Of a stretch of 64,000 nt of DNA, positions 18,574 to 28,727 are shown piece by piece. Each line of letters opens with the position of its first letter. Within the stretch, counting starts at the first letter, position 1. Under the pieces are notes generated by a model. That model searched no databases. It saw nothing but the letters and a program-made list of their open reading frames with translations, and had not been told where the DNA came from. The translations under genes and the position numbers were made by a program. Source of the DNA: Bacteroidota bacterium (GTDB taxonomy: Bacteria > Bacteroidota > Bacteroidia > UBA4408); assembly GCA_963169745.1 (NCBI GenBank), contig CAUJCU010000002.1, forward strand, positions 62,001 through 126,000, read 5' to 3'.

Positions 18574-20244
18574 TTAACCATTAACCTTTAAAGTTACAGG
18601 AGGCAAGGTGCGAACCGTACCATCCGGCATTCTCACTTTTATATCTTCAAATATAACCCTACCGTTATTTTTCACTTTAGAAAGCAGTGCTGAAACCTCT
18701 CCTGAATACGCATATCCTTGAGCTGATGCCGACTTAAATTCACCTCCAACATTTAAAGCAACGGAGTAAGAAGAAACAGTAACTTTCAAATCAAAATCAA
18801 AATTTTTCATTACTGCTGCCACACCACCAGATGCCATCAGAAGGCTTTTAGAAACAACCCCACCAGATTCTTGACCACCAACTTTAGCTATAGGATCAGG
18901 AAGAGGCTTTACTCGAAATTTAAAACCTCCGGGTATTGTTTTGTTTGTACCCCCTTGTTTTACAGCAACAGAGATACTTGCATCTTTTGTTCCCTTAGCA
19001 CATTTGATAATATAAGATCCCTTTTTGGCAGGGTCAGGAGAAATCGTTCCTCCAGTAATGCTTGGCGTTATCAAATCAGGAGCATAACCTGGAACTGAAA
19101 TATCAACAGGATTATCTACTCCAACATAAAGAACATTCATCTTTGTTGGCGATACCACTAAAGCAGGAGGTGTTACAATATAACTTGAAGCAAAGGGATA
19201 GTAATTAAATCCACCTCCAGGTTTTTCAACTTGAATTACACCACTCCACTTTTGTTCACCGGTTGCTCCAGTACCCGTTTTATATTTACCTACACCGCCT
19301 GAAACAGGAATTTCTTTTCCGGGGTCACTTTTATTTAATCTTGGGTCCGTTTCGCCATCATTTTTTGACGTATCAACTGCACAAAGTAAAATTTTAGGAT
19401 TACTTGAGCTATTTGAGGCCACAAGTAATACGTCAGCTTTATATTCGTCACCTTGAATTACAACGCTTGAAGGTGCAATAACTTTAGCTTGTAGTTTATC
19501 AAATTTAAAATCACCTGCTGACACAGAAGATAATAACTTTGTAACAACATCTACTTCTGCATTTAATACTTGACTTTGAAGCGCTGTAAGATTGGTAATT
19601 ACAGCAGCTAAAGGCATATGATAAAAGTTAATAATTTCCCATCCTGCTTTTACGCCATTCTCTACTCCGTCAGGCAAATCGAGTCCACTTTTTAACTTCG
19701 TCTCCATATCCTTTTTATCAGCAGGCAAAAACAATTTCTGATCATCAAATAATTTAGTCATGTCTTCTCTGTACTTAGCTACTCGCTTTTTTAAGTCAAG
19801 AGCTGTCAATTCACCGTCTTTAGGCCTTGCTGGTTCACTTCCTATTAATACTTCAGTTGGTATATCATAATTATCCTTAGCTTCTACGTACTTTAAACTA
19901 AGTGTATCTGCAATTGCCTTTTCCTTTTTGTCGGTTTTTTCGATAACATGCTTCTTAACCTTTTCAATATATTCATCTAGTTCGGCCGAGTATTTTTTTG
20001 CTTTTTGAGCTCGGTCATAATAAGGTTGTGTTTTAATTTGGTCTTTTTCAAGTGCTGCTTTAAAATCGGTATAAAGTTTTTGATTCTTATTTTCAAAGTT
20101 TTTGTTTGTTCTTTCTAATCCTTCATTTACAATAACAAAGGCATCCAAAATACTTTTAGCTACGTTCAATGCAAGCATTGCCGTAAGAACCAAGTACATC
20201 ATACCGATCATCTTCTGTCTTGGGGTTTCTTTTCCTCCAGCCAT
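18574..20244 (-). CDS. gldM: Gliding motility / T9SS motor protein GldM
   Basis: 556 residues. The N-terminus (MAGGKETPRQKMIGMMYLVL) leads into a single membrane helix (about 13-35) and a long helical periplasmic domain, followed by beta-rich domains to the C-terminus (VRPLPDP-like segment KFRVKPLPDPIAKVGG). GldM crosses the periplasm as a dimer driven by GldL and contacts the GldKN ring. The start and length are typical. It lies 46 bp after gldL. Confidence 0.96.
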   Translation of the reverse strand: MAGGKETPRQKMIGMMYLVLTAMLALNVAKSILDAFVIVNEGLERTNKNFENKNQKLYTDFKAALEKDQIKTQPYYDRAQKAKKYSAELDEYIEKVKKHVIEKTDKKEKAIADTLSLKYVEAKDNYDIPTEVLIGSEPARPKDGELTALDLKKRVAKYREDMTKLFDDQKLFLPADKKDMETKLKSGLDLPDGVENGVKAGWEIINFYHMPLAAVITNLTALQSQVLNAEVDVVTKLLSSVSAGDFKFDKLQAKVIAPSSVVIQGDEYKADVLLVASNSSSNPKILLCAVDTSKNDGETDPRLNKSDPGKEIPVSGGVGKYKTGTGATGEQKWSGVIQVEKPGGGFNYYPFASSYIVTPPALVVSPTKMNVLYVGVDNPVDISVPGYAPDLITPSITGGTISPDPAKKGSYIIKCAKGTKDASISVAVKQGGTNKTIPGGFKFRVKPLPDPIAKVGGQESGGVVSKSLLMASGGVAAVMKNFDFDLKVTVSSYSVALNVGGEFKSASAQGYAYSGEVSALLSKVKNNGRVIFEDIKVRMPDGTVRTLPPVTLKVNG

Positions 20245-20290
20245 TTTTTATAAGCTTATATAGATTTCTAATTTATTTAATTGGGTATTG

Positions 20291-21118
20291 TTATCCATTG
20301 CTTCTCATGGCTCCAAGCATATTGCCATAAACTGTGTTCAATGCACTAAGGTTGGTTGCCAATTTGCCAATTTCTTCTTTATATTTATTGGTATCTTGAA
20401 CAGAGTCTTGCAGGTTTCTCCAAAGAGACTCAATTCCTTCATACATTTTAGTTGTTGATTTCAAATGCTCACTTGAACCTTGTAATTGAAGTTCGTAAAC
20501 AGCATTAAGTGCGCTAAGATTTTTAGATACTTGTTGTAATTGTTCTCCGTAGGCTTGTCCATCAATATTGGTGTTAGACAAATCAGCTAATGAAGCTGTA
20601 GCTTTAACATAGCTTTTACTTAACTCGCTCATATTTTGGGTAGCTCCTTCAACTTCTTTAACAAAGGTGGCAGTAGCAACAGAGGCATCAGCAATGTTTG
20701 ACATTTTACCAGCTTGTTCGCTTAAGCTTTTCATACCAGCTCCTAAACTTTCTATTAACTCAGGGCCTATTTTTGCTTCTTCAAGCATTTTATCAAGCTC
20801 TTGTGAAATTGGATCTTTACTACCTTTACCTACGGCTTTATGTCCGGCCCCATGACCTTTTTCATCTTCCTCATCGTGCATTCCGCGAAGTTCAGGATAG
20901 ACTAAACTCCAATCTACTTCCTGATGTACCGGCTCAAAAGCAGAGAAAAAGAAAATAATTGCCTCAATTGACAATCCACCTACAAGCATTGGACCTGCTC
21001 CGGGCCAGTGTTGTATTTTAAACATTGCTCCTACAATTACGATGGATGCTCCCCATCCATAAAGAAAAGCCATGAATTTCTTCCCTTTTTTTGACTGAAG
21101 TGTTTGAATGATTCCCAT
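20291..21118 (-). CDS. gldL: Gliding motility / T9SS motor protein GldL
   Basis: 275 residues: a short N-terminus, two membrane helices (about 17-33 and 43-62) and a long cytoplasmic helical part. Membrane residues corresponding to those known to matter in Flavobacterium GldL are present: Tyr20, Lys34, His37, Glu52 within the second helix and Glu62 in AFEPV. These form the proton path of the motor. The cytoplasmic part is rich in Ser/Asn/Leu repeats (LSALN appears twice) and reads as a coiled coil. The loop between the helices is about four residues shorter than in F. johnsoniae. Confidence 0.96.
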   Translation of the reverse strand: MGIIQTLQSKKGKKFMAFLYGWGASIVIVGAMFKIQHWPGAGPMLVGGLSIEAIIFFFSAFEPVHQEVDWSLVYPELRGMHDEEDEKGHGAGHKAVGKGSKDPISQELDKMLEEAKIGPELIESLGAGMKSLSEQAGKMSNIADASVATATFVKEVEGATQNMSELSKSYVKATASLADLSNTNIDGQAYGEQLQQVSKNLSALNAVYELQLQGSSEHLKSTTKMYEGIESLWRNLQDSVQDTNKYKEEIGKLATNLSALNTVYGNMLGAMRSNG

Positions 21119-21193
21119 AGTTTGTTTTTAGTTAAAGATTGATAATTTAGTTTAGGTCAGTTAATTGTTTGATGTTGTTTTAGTTGTATTTTT

Positions 21194-22504
21194 TTATTCG
21201 GTTGAAACGTCCATACCTTTACCTCTTCCAAGATATGACATTACGCATCGAAAACCGATATAACATTTAGCAGTATCTTGATATTCGTAAGTACGGGTTC
21301 CCACTTGTGTATAGTAAGATATGTCTTTCCATGAACCTCCACGAATAACTTTTCTTTTTAAAGCTGGTAAGTCATTATCATTGGCTTCGTACTGATAATC
21401 CATATTTAAGTCGTGTGCAAAGTTATAAGCTGATTCATCATAAGCATTATTAGTCCATTCGGCAACGTTACCAGCCATTTCATATAAACCAAAATTGTTC
21501 GGGTTATAGGTGCCTACGCGTACGGTATGAAAACCTCCATCATCCGTATAATTACCACGCATAGGTTTAAAGTTAGCTAAGAAGCACCCGCGTTGATTTC
21601 TGATATATGGCCCTCCCCAAGGATATGGTGAATTACTCAGACCTCCGCGAGCTGCATATTCCCATTCACTTTCTGTAGGTAGTCTAAAATCTTGTACCAT
21701 TGGAACATCTTCATTTACAAGAAAGCTGTTCATAAGCTGTGTACGCCAAATACAAAAGGCTCTAGCTTGCTTCCATGTAACACCAACCACCGGGTATTCA
21801 TCGTAGGCCGGATGCCAAAAATACATATTGGTCATAGGCTCATTAAAAGAATAGGTAAAATCATGAATCCAAGCTAAAGTATCTGGATATACGTTTATTA
21901 CATCTTTCTTAATAAATACCGATCTGTCAATTAAACCCTGTTCTCTGCTTTCTTCTCTGCGTGCTGCTTCACGTAAATCAATCCAATAATACTCAAACAT
22001 TAATTTCCGAGTATCTATTTCTTTTCTTCGATAAAAGCGTTCATTTTCAGGCAAATACATTTCATTTAATCCTTCACGAGCTTCAGGAGAATCATATTTT
22101 AACTTTTCTTCCCAATTTACCTGAGGCCCTGGTGTAATATCTTCCCCATATATATCCTGGCTTACCAGGAAGTTATCGTTCCCTGCTTCACCTAAGGTTC
22201 TTCTGGCAATGGAGTCACGTACCCAGTAAACAAACTGTCGGTACTCATTATTTGTAATTTCTGTTTCATCCATATAAAAGGCCTGAACAGAAACTGTTTT
22301 TGATTGCGTGGTTTGAGCAAAAGGTACATCTTGATCGCCCGGTCCCATAGTATAGCTCCCCATTTTAACATAGAGCATCCCATAAGGATCCAAATCATAC
22401 CAAGCCTGTCGGTTTTGAACTCCAATCAATTGACCATTGCCATCATTACTACATGATGAAAACAGCACTACGATTACAGCCAGCAAAGAAAGAATTTTCT
22501 TCAT
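21194..22504 (-). CDS. gldK: Gliding motility / T9SS lipoprotein GldK
   Basis: 436 residues: a lipoprotein signal (LLAVIVVLFSSC, lipid Cys about 18) and a formylglycine-generating-enzyme-like domain (about 40-425), seen in MYVKMGSYTMG, FYMDETEITNNEYRQFV, VGVTWKQARAFC, RLPTESEWEYAARGG, GNVAEWTNNAY and VIRGGSWKD. In GldK this fold is structural. It forms the outer-membrane ring with GldN. First gene of gldKLMN; the 168-bp gap before it shows no TAnnTTTG element, so it may be read through from porP. Confidence 0.96.
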   Translation of the reverse strand: MKKILSLLAVIVVLFSSCSNDGNGQLIGVQNRQAWYDLDPYGMLYVKMGSYTMGPGDQDVPFAQTTQSKTVSVQAFYMDETEITNNEYRQFVYWVRDSIARRTLGEAGNDNFLVSQDIYGEDITPGPQVNWEEKLKYDSPEAREGLNEMYLPENERFYRRKEIDTRKLMFEYYWIDLREAARREESREQGLIDRSVFIKKDVINVYPDTLAWIHDFTYSFNEPMTNMYFWHPAYDEYPVVGVTWKQARAFCIWRTQLMNSFLVNEDVPMVQDFRLPTESEWEYAARGGLSNSPYPWGGPYIRNQRGCFLANFKPMRGNYTDDGGFHTVRVGTYNPNNFGLYEMAGNVAEWTNNAYDESAYNFAHDLNMDYQYEANDNDLPALKRKVIRGGSWKDISYYTQVGTRTYEYQDTAKCYIGFRCVMSYLGRGKGMDVSTE

Positions 22505-22672
22505 TTTTATATATTTAAATTAAACTCAAGATGAAACAGTACGTGATATTATTTTATATGATAATAATTTGTATAAAAATGTTTCATTTGTAAAATTCAG
22601 AATTATCAATTTACGAATTTATGTGATGTTCCTTTACGTGAGGATTAAAAATAAGGTTTCAAAAAAAATTAT

Positions 22673-23608
22673 TTATAAGAAGCGTGGGTTCTTGTATCGA
22701 GTAATCTTCTTAGGAGGTGTTATATTATAGCAGAAGCCAAGCATAATTTCGTGTGATCCGCTGCTGTGATTTTTAATATTAGATGTAGTTAAATCGTAAG
22801 AGTAGCCTATTCTGTAGTTTCCTTTACCATTGGCTAAGGTTCCCTGATAGCCTAACATTGGAACAATAGCATCTTGTAAACGATAAGATAGTCCTGCCCA
22901 AAGCATATTATTATAAAGTACATTTGCATTTACATCTAACTGGGTAGATGCTGCATCTGTTTTTAAAAGAAAGTTAGGGCGTACTGTTAACATTTCGTTG
23001 ATAGCATATTCGTATCCGGCTGTAACGTACCAATGGCGTGCCATTAAATATTGTAGGTTAGTTCCTTTTAATTGAGGAGCCAATAAGTGCAAACCAGATA
23101 TACCAGCATATAATTTTCCAGGAATATGGTAATGAGCCCCAAATCCTAAATCCATTGCTTTATCACTAACAGAAGATTGTGGGATTAAATTATCATTTTG
23201 TTGAATGGCAATATAATTTCCACTAAACGATTTATTCAAAATTCCGAAATCTAAGCCTACCCCTAAATTTCCAGGTCCTATATTAAGGCGATAGGCACCG
23301 GCTAATTTAGCCATAAATGTATTTTCAAAGCCCAACTTATCAGCTATAATGGTGGCGCCAACTCCAATGGTTTGCTCTCCAATTTTAATAGGAGCATCAA
23401 GGGTTACTAAGGTAGTTTTAGGGGCACCGTCAAAACCAACCCACTGCTGACGGTTGATAACAGTAGCACACAAATACTCACTTGCACCAGCATAACCCGG
23501 ATTAGTTGACATTCGTGTAAACATTTGCTGACTGAACTGTGGATCTTGTTGTGCGAATGTTTGAAATGCGCTAGCAGCAATGATTACTGAAGTAAGGATT
23601 TTCTTCAT
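22673..23608 (-). CDS. PorP/SprF family outer-membrane protein
   Basis: 311 residues with a signal peptide (cleavage near TFAQQ) followed by the family hallmark DPQFSQQMF...NPGYAGASE and RQQWVGFDGAPKT. The remainder alternates short beta strands and ends in LGFCYNITPP and a basic tail. Family members form outer-membrane barrels that anchor T9SS-secreted adhesins or couple to the motor. Position directly upstream of gldK on the same strand is the common arrangement. Several paralogues usually exist per genome, so sprF is not claimed. Confidence 0.93.
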   Translation of the reverse strand: MKKILTSVIIAASAFQTFAQQDPQFSQQMFTRMSTNPGYAGASEYLCATVINRQQWVGFDGAPKTTLVTLDAPIKIGEQTIGVGATIIADKLGFENTFMAKLAGAYRLNIGPGNLGVGLDFGILNKSFSGNYIAIQQNDNLIPQSSVSDKAMDLGFGAHYHIPGKLYAGISGLHLLAPQLKGTNLQYLMARHWYVTAGYEYAINEMLTVRPNFLLKTDAASTQLDVNANVLYNNMLWAGLSYRLQDAIVPMLGYQGTLANGKGNYRIGYSYDLTTSNIKNHSSGSHEIMLGFCYNITPPKKITRYKNPRFL

Positions 23609-23768
23609 AGGTTGTATTTTGATTCCTAAATTAATTTATTAAAATTACTATTTTTATAAATTCAGTCGGTAAAGAAAAGAATGAATTTTTAAAATTGCAA
23701 ATCTTTTTAACATTATTATGTTCAAGAGAATGTATTAATGTTAACACTTGTCAATAACTTATCCGTTA

Positions 23769-24941
23769 TTAAATCAATTTTTGATAGGTTTGCCACCATC
23801 TTTCCGGGATTCCTTCATTACATGCTGTTTGATAATCGGCATAAGTGCATGGTATAAGGTGATGCCTTTCGTATTTTGACTTATTGTTAGGATAAGGAAC
23901 CTCCATCCACCAGCGGTCGCTTTTTATACTTTTATAAAATACAATATCTTGTTTGCTTTCGCTGATAAACGCCCGATACTTTAAAAATTGTGAATTACCG
24001 CTTGATGGGAAGTCATTTTTTCTTTGTGTTACCCCTTCAATAAAGCACCATATTGCTTGAGCGATAAGATGTGCAGTTGTTCCGTTAATATCAAATTTGG
24101 GATTATATTCATAGAAACCAACAGAAGAAAGTTTATCACTTAATCCGGCATATCGTGCAATTTGACAGAACTCTTCTCCAGAAAACCCGTTGGGTAAAGC
24201 ATTATAATTTCCCGGTGCATCACTTCGTTTCACAGCTGAAACATCAAATGAAACTATATCAGCATTTCTAACAATAGGTTCTGTTTCTTCAATATTAGAT
24301 CTGAAAAAACCCAAGCGGTAACTATCAAAAAATAATTTTTGCATCAGTTCAATAACAGCCGGATCAACCAAATAAGTTTGATATCCTATGATACTGAAAT
24401 TGAACAGGTAATTTGGAGTATAAAGAATAATTTTATTCAAATAGGTTTGGGCATCTAATTCGTCATCAACAAAACCCAAATTATAATATGCATCAACCGA
24501 TACAATGTTTACTAATTGTTCTAAGTTTTGATAGCCTCTGTAATTAGCAAAAGTTAAGTCTTGGCTTCCGCCAATGATAATCGGAATAATATTTACTTTC
24601 ACTAAAAATTCAACCGTAGATGTTAAGGCGTAGTAGGTATCTTCAATTTTATGTCCCGGTTCAATATTACCTAGGTCAACGATTTGAAATTGGTTACCCA
24701 AGCCCCATAATTTATATAAATATTTTCTGATTTCATCGGGTCCTTCGGCACAGTCTTCATTGAGAACAGCACCTCTTCCTTCTTTTACCCCAATAATAAC
24801 CAAGCGGGATTCTTCTATTGACGGAAAATCTCTATCCATAGTATATTTTACTATAGAATATCCAAGTTGGTTTTCCAGATACTCGTATCCTTCACTCAAT
24901 TTTTGTAAATCAATTGGCTTAAAGAAAACCGATAAATCCAA
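23769..24941 (-). CDS. Ureohydrolase-fold protein with degenerate metal site
   Basis: 390 residues resembling arginase, agmatinase and formimidoylglutamase over about 50-320. The landmarks stand in order but are eroded: GGSQDL (about 124) in place of GGDHS, VDAYYNLG (about 146) in place of DAHxDxN, and SFDVSAVKRSDAPG (about 228) in place of SxDxDxxDPxxAPG. Four of the six manganese ligands are thereby replaced (His to Gln, His to Tyr, Asp to Asn, Asp to Ser). A Trp/Tyr-rich C-terminal extension of about 60 residues (RWWMEVPYP, RWWQTYQKL) is added. Catalysis by the classical mechanism is unlikely. It starts 2 nt after topA ends and sits upstream of the T9SS genes. Databases may label it formimidoylglutamase; the residues argue against that activity. 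Confidence 0.8.
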   Translation of the reverse strand: MDLSVFFKPIDLQKLSEGYEYLENQLGYSIVKYTMDRDFPSIEESRLVIIGVKEGRGAVLNEDCAEGPDEIRKYLYKLWGLGNQFQIVDLGNIEPGHKIEDTYYALTSTVEFLVKVNIIPIIIGGSQDLTFANYRGYQNLEQLVNIVSVDAYYNLGFVDDELDAQTYLNKIILYTPNYLFNFSIIGYQTYLVDPAVIELMQKLFFDSYRLGFFRSNIEETEPIVRNADIVSFDVSAVKRSDAPGNYNALPNGFSGEEFCQIARYAGLSDKLSSVGFYEYNPKFDINGTTAHLIAQAIWCFIEGVTQRKNDFPSSGNSQFLKYRAFISESKQDIVFYKSIKSDRWWMEVPYPNNKSKYERHHLIPCTYADYQTACNEGIPERWWQTYQKLI

Positions 24942-24943
24942 GT

Positions 24944-27349
24944 TTATTTCTTTTTAGTAGTTGATTTTTTTGGAGCAGCCTTTTTAGCTGGTGATTTTTT
25001 GGTCTTTGCTTTTGTCTTTTCCGATGGGTTAATTGCCTTAGTCTTAGTTTTAGTTTTTATTTGTTCTGTTCCTTCAGACGAACTTATTATTTCGAGGCAA
25101 TCAGCCAAAGTTAAGTTTTGAGCTTCCTTTGTTCCTTTAGGTATTTTATAATTCTTCTTATTTGCAGCAATATATGGCCCCCAGCGTCCGTTCAAAACTT
25201 GAATATCATGTTCTGGGAATTGGGCTATAACTCTTTCGCTATCTTTTTTTCGTTTTATTTCGATCAGTTCAATTGCTCTAGGCAGTGTAATAGATATAGG
25301 ATCATCTGTCTTTGTAAGAGAATAAAATTGGCCGTTGTGGCGTAGGTAAGGACCAAAACGTCCTGCTGAAACGATGATATCATTATTTTCATAAACTCCA
25401 ACCTCACGGGGCAATTTAAAAAGTGCCAAAGCCTCATTAAGAGTAATACTTTCAATACGTTGGTTACTGTTTAGGCTTGAGAATTTGGGCTTCTCGTTTT
25501 CATCTGCTTCACCTATTTGAATAATAGGGCCGAAACGACCAATACGCGCATACACATTTTTTCCTGTAACAGGTTCAACGCCTAAAAGTCTTTCTCCGGA
25601 GGCTCGGTCAGAATTCTCAATCGTATTTTGAACGTGTTTATGGAAAGGGTTATAGAACGCTTCGAGCATTTTTTGCCATTTCAAATTACCTTCTGCAATT
25701 TCATCAAACTCTTTTTCTACCGAAGCCGTAAAATTGTAATCCATAATTTCATCAAAATTGTCTATAAGGAAATCGGTAACTACAATACCGATATCGGTAG
25801 GAAACAATTTGGCACGTTCGGCACCGGTATTCATTGATTCAGTTTGTTGTATGATTTTCCCACTTTTTAGGAGCAAGGTTTCAAAAGTTCTTTTAATTGC
25901 TTCACGATCTTCTTTAACCACATAGCCTCTTTTTTGTACCGTTGAGATGGTTGGTGCATAAGTTGATGGGCGTCCTATTCCCAACTCTTCGAGTTTTTTA
26001 ACTAAGGCTGCTTCACTATAGCGCGGAGGATGATAAGTGAATTTCTGAGTAGCTTTTATTTCATCGTAGTTTAAGCTGTCGTTAATTTTCATAAGAGGCA
26101 ACATTCCTTCTTGCTCTTCTGTGTCTTCATCATCGGTAGATTCGATATAGAGTTTAAGAAAACCATCAAATTTTATGACTTCACCATTGGCAACAAAAGT
26201 ATCACTACCATTATTATTCTTTATTTGAACATTTGTTTTTTCGAGCAATGCATCACTCATCTGAGAAGCTACTGTTCTTTTCCAAATGAGGTCATACAGT
26301 TTTTTCTCTTGATTATCGCCATCTAATTTATGTACATTAAAATAAGTTGGCCGAATGGCCTCATGAGCTTCTTGTGCACTTTTCGATTTTGTTTTGAACT
26401 GGCGTTTATAGTGATAGGCCTTCCCGTATTGTTTAAGAATTTCTTCTTGAGCTGCTTCTAAAGCTGTTTCAGACAAATTTACGGAGTCGGTTCTCATATA
26501 TGTAATTTTTCCACTTTCGTATAAACGTTGTGCAACGCTCATAGTTTGTGCTACAGAAAACCCCAGCTTGCGGCTTGCCTCTTGTTGTAAAGTAGACGTG
26601 GTAAAGGGTGCTGTTGGGCTCTTTTTAGCCGGTGAGGTTTGTAAATCACTTACTCTAAACTGTGCATCCTGACAATCTTTGAGTATTTTTTGCGCATCGG
26701 CCAAAGAAGCAATTTTTCGAACTATCTCTGCTTTAAAGCGCTCTCCTTTTTGGGTTGAAAAAACGGCAGTTATTTTATAATAACTCTCTGATTTAAAATT
26801 ATTTATTTCACGTTCACGTTCCACAATAAGCCTAACAGCTACAGATTGTACCCTTCCTGCCGATAAAGAAGGCTTTATTTTTTTCCACAAAACAGGGGAC
26901 AATTCAAAGCCCACTAAACGATCTAATATTCTGCGAGCTTGTTGTGCATCTACAAGGTTAGAATCAATTTTTCGTGGATTGTTAATGGCATTTTTAATTG
27001 CATTTTGAGTTATTTCATGAAATACAATGCGCTTCGTGCTTTCCTCTTTAAGATTAAGCGTTTCGAATAAATGCCAAGAAATTGCTTCTCCCTCCCGATC
27101 TTCATCGGTTGCTAGCCAAACGGTTTGTGCATTTTCAGATAATTTCTTTAAATCATTGACAACTTTTAGTTTATCTTCTGATACTTCATAATGAGGTAGA
27201 AATTTCTTTTCTACGTTTACTCCTAATCCTTTTTTTACTAAGTCGCGGACATGTCCAAAACTGGACTTTACAGTATAATCTTTCCCTAAAAAACCCTCTA
27301 TAGTTTTAGCCTTTGCAGGCGACTCAACAATCACTAAATTCTTTGTCAT
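24944..27349 (-). CDS. topA: DNA topoisomerase I (type IA)
   Basis: 801 residues from the ATG at 27349 (MTKNLVIVESPAKAKTI); a longer frame reaches 27367 but adds six residues not found in the family. The Toprim domain holds VIVESPAKAK and ATDEDREGEAISW. The active tyrosine lies in KITYMRTDS (about 283). The C-terminal third has cysteine-poor topoisomerase repeats (GRFGPIIQIGE, GRFGPYLRHNGQFY, GRWGPYIAANKKNY) and a Lys/Ala/Thr-rich tail of histone-H1 type, common in Bacteroidota. It relaxes negative supercoils. The ureohydrolase-like gene follows after 2 nt. Confidence 0.97.
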   Translation of the reverse strand: MTKNLVIVESPAKAKTIEGFLGKDYTVKSSFGHVRDLVKKGLGVNVEKKFLPHYEVSEDKLKVVNDLKKLSENAQTVWLATDEDREGEAISWHLFETLNLKEESTKRIVFHEITQNAIKNAINNPRKIDSNLVDAQQARRILDRLVGFELSPVLWKKIKPSLSAGRVQSVAVRLIVEREREINNFKSESYYKITAVFSTQKGERFKAEIVRKIASLADAQKILKDCQDAQFRVSDLQTSPAKKSPTAPFTTSTLQQEASRKLGFSVAQTMSVAQRLYESGKITYMRTDSVNLSETALEAAQEEILKQYGKAYHYKRQFKTKSKSAQEAHEAIRPTYFNVHKLDGDNQEKKLYDLIWKRTVASQMSDALLEKTNVQIKNNNGSDTFVANGEVIKFDGFLKLYIESTDDEDTEEQEGMLPLMKINDSLNYDEIKATQKFTYHPPRYSEAALVKKLEELGIGRPSTYAPTISTVQKRGYVVKEDREAIKRTFETLLLKSGKIIQQTESMNTGAERAKLFPTDIGIVVTDFLIDNFDEIMDYNFTASVEKEFDEIAEGNLKWQKMLEAFYNPFHKHVQNTIENSDRASGERLLGVEPVTGKNVYARIGRFGPIIQIGEADENEKPKFSSLNSNQRIESITLNEALALFKLPREVGVYENNDIIVSAGRFGPYLRHNGQFYSLTKTDDPISITLPRAIELIEIKRKKDSERVIAQFPEHDIQVLNGRWGPYIAANKKNYKIPKGTKEAQNLTLADCLEIISSSEGTEQIKTKTKTKAINPSEKTKAKTKKSPAKKAAPKKSTTKKK

Positions 27350-27477
27350 AGGCAATATTTTTCGCACTAAAAAAGGACAAAGTAAAGCAATTTATTTTAT
27401 TTACAAGTTAGATTTATATACCAGGCGGGAAAACAAAACGTTTGTACTATGAATGTGTATATGACTTTGCTAAATAA

Positions 27478-28707
27478 TTAATCAATAGCAATAATTTTTA
27501 TTTCTACTCTACGATTAAGTTCACTTTCTTCTTCTGTTTGAGGATCAGGAAAAAGCATCATAGAGTTCCCAAATCCTTCAATATGAAGTCTTTTTTTGCG
27601 AACACCATTAAATGTCAAATATTTTTTAATGGCCTCTGCTCGTTCTTCGCTTAGCTTTCTAAACTCTTTAAGATTTTTTCTTTTGGGGCCATTAGCATGA
27701 CCTTGAATTTCTATTTTTACTTCGGGGTTTTTTTGTAAAAAAAGCAATAAAGAGAGCAAAGCAGGGTTAGACTTAGGAAGTAGTTTGTTTGTGTTGCCTT
27801 CAAAATAGAATGGTATAATTTCGAGATAAGCATTGTTAACTATTTTATGCAAATAAATTGTATCTTGAATAGCAATAGAGTCAACCGGAACAAAGTAATT
27901 TCGTTTTTCTATCATATACCCTGTTGCAATAGCCATAATGTCGGTGTTTGATTTAAGAGGAACCGTGTAATTAGCATTTCCTGAAATAACAAAGCCTGTA
28001 TCAATCTGAGGTGTTCTAATAACTACATCACTTTCAATTACTGTTTTTGTATCGGAATCGGCAAAAACAAATTCTAATTTATTTCTATTTTTCTTTAGTT
28101 CTTGTTCTAAGCGTGCCAACAATGAGTCATTTTCGGGGTTATTGCTTTTTACAGGAGTGTAATTTAATTTAAGCGTATAACCCGACAAGGCATACTTGTC
28201 GTTACAAATAACGAGCATATATGATTTATTTGCTTCCATTTCCAATGACTTGCTGAAAGAGCTACCTACCCCAGCTCCTATAAATAAGGAATCACTTTTA
28301 TTATCAAGACCTGTTTTGCTCTCTAAGTTTTTATCATTCCTTGAGATATTTGAACGCAACGGTTTTACTTTATTTAGGAACAAAGAGGAGTCGCAAAAGT
28401 TATTTGTAGCTGCATCAAAAATCATGAAATCATAATCATCATTAATGTTATGCGGAATGATGGAAAAAGTGAGATTTACTTTTTTGGACTGCTTTAGCAT
28501 AAACCACGAACTATTGTTTTCTGTTCTAAAAGCTTTCTTATTTTTTGGGTTTGTTTGAACCAGTTCTTTAATTTTTCCGAAGCCTTTAGTTGGCTCTTTA
28601 ACGGTGTAAATAGTATCTGAAAGTTCAATTGCATTAGTGCAATCATTATTCTGTGCATAAAGTACCACAGGAAAAATACATAATAAAAAAAATTTAATGA
28701 AACGCAT
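27478..28707 (-). CDS. OmpA-family envelope protein
   Basis: About 409 residues from the second ATG (28707; MRFIKFFLLCIFPVVLYAQ), a good signal peptide; an ATG at 28719 is also possible but stands only 8 nt after the promoter element. The middle part (about 25-200) is a beta-rich domain with two cysteines, similar to pre-peptidase-like domains. The C-terminal 120 residues are an OmpA-type peptidoglycan-binding domain: IPFYFEGNTNKLLP, VKIEIQGHANG, LSEERAEAIKKYL and ELNRRVEIKI. It probably links outer membrane and cell wall. Monocistronic. Confidence 0.88.
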   Translation of the reverse strand: MRFIKFFLLCIFPVVLYAQNNDCTNAIELSDTIYTVKEPTKGFGKIKELVQTNPKNKKAFRTENNSSWFMLKQSKKVNLTFSIIPHNINDDYDFMIFDAATNNFCDSSLFLNKVKPLRSNISRNDKNLESKTGLDNKSDSLFIGAGVGSSFSKSLEMEANKSYMLVICNDKYALSGYTLKLNYTPVKSNNPENDSLLARLEQELKKNRNKLEFVFADSDTKTVIESDVVIRTPQIDTGFVISGNANYTVPLKSNTDIMAIATGYMIEKRNYFVPVDSIAIQDTIYLHKIVNNAYLEIIPFYFEGNTNKLLPKSNPALLSLLLFLQKNPEVKIEIQGHANGPKRKNLKEFRKLSEERAEAIKKYLTFNGVRKKRLHIEGFGNSMMLFPDPQTEEESELNRRVEIKIIAID

Positions 28708-28727
28708 ATCCCAAATCATAATTGAGG

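Noticed and set aside
23769-24941. Functional formimidoylglutamase pairing with ftcD in histidine breakdown
   Set aside because: Four of six metal ligands are replaced, and the two genes are 30 kb apart; ftcD lacks hut neighbours here.
27368-27477. tRNA or small RNA in the gap between topA and the OmpA-family gene
   Set aside because: No cloverleaf or stable stem could be drawn, and no consensus promoter is present apart from a mismatched element before topA.
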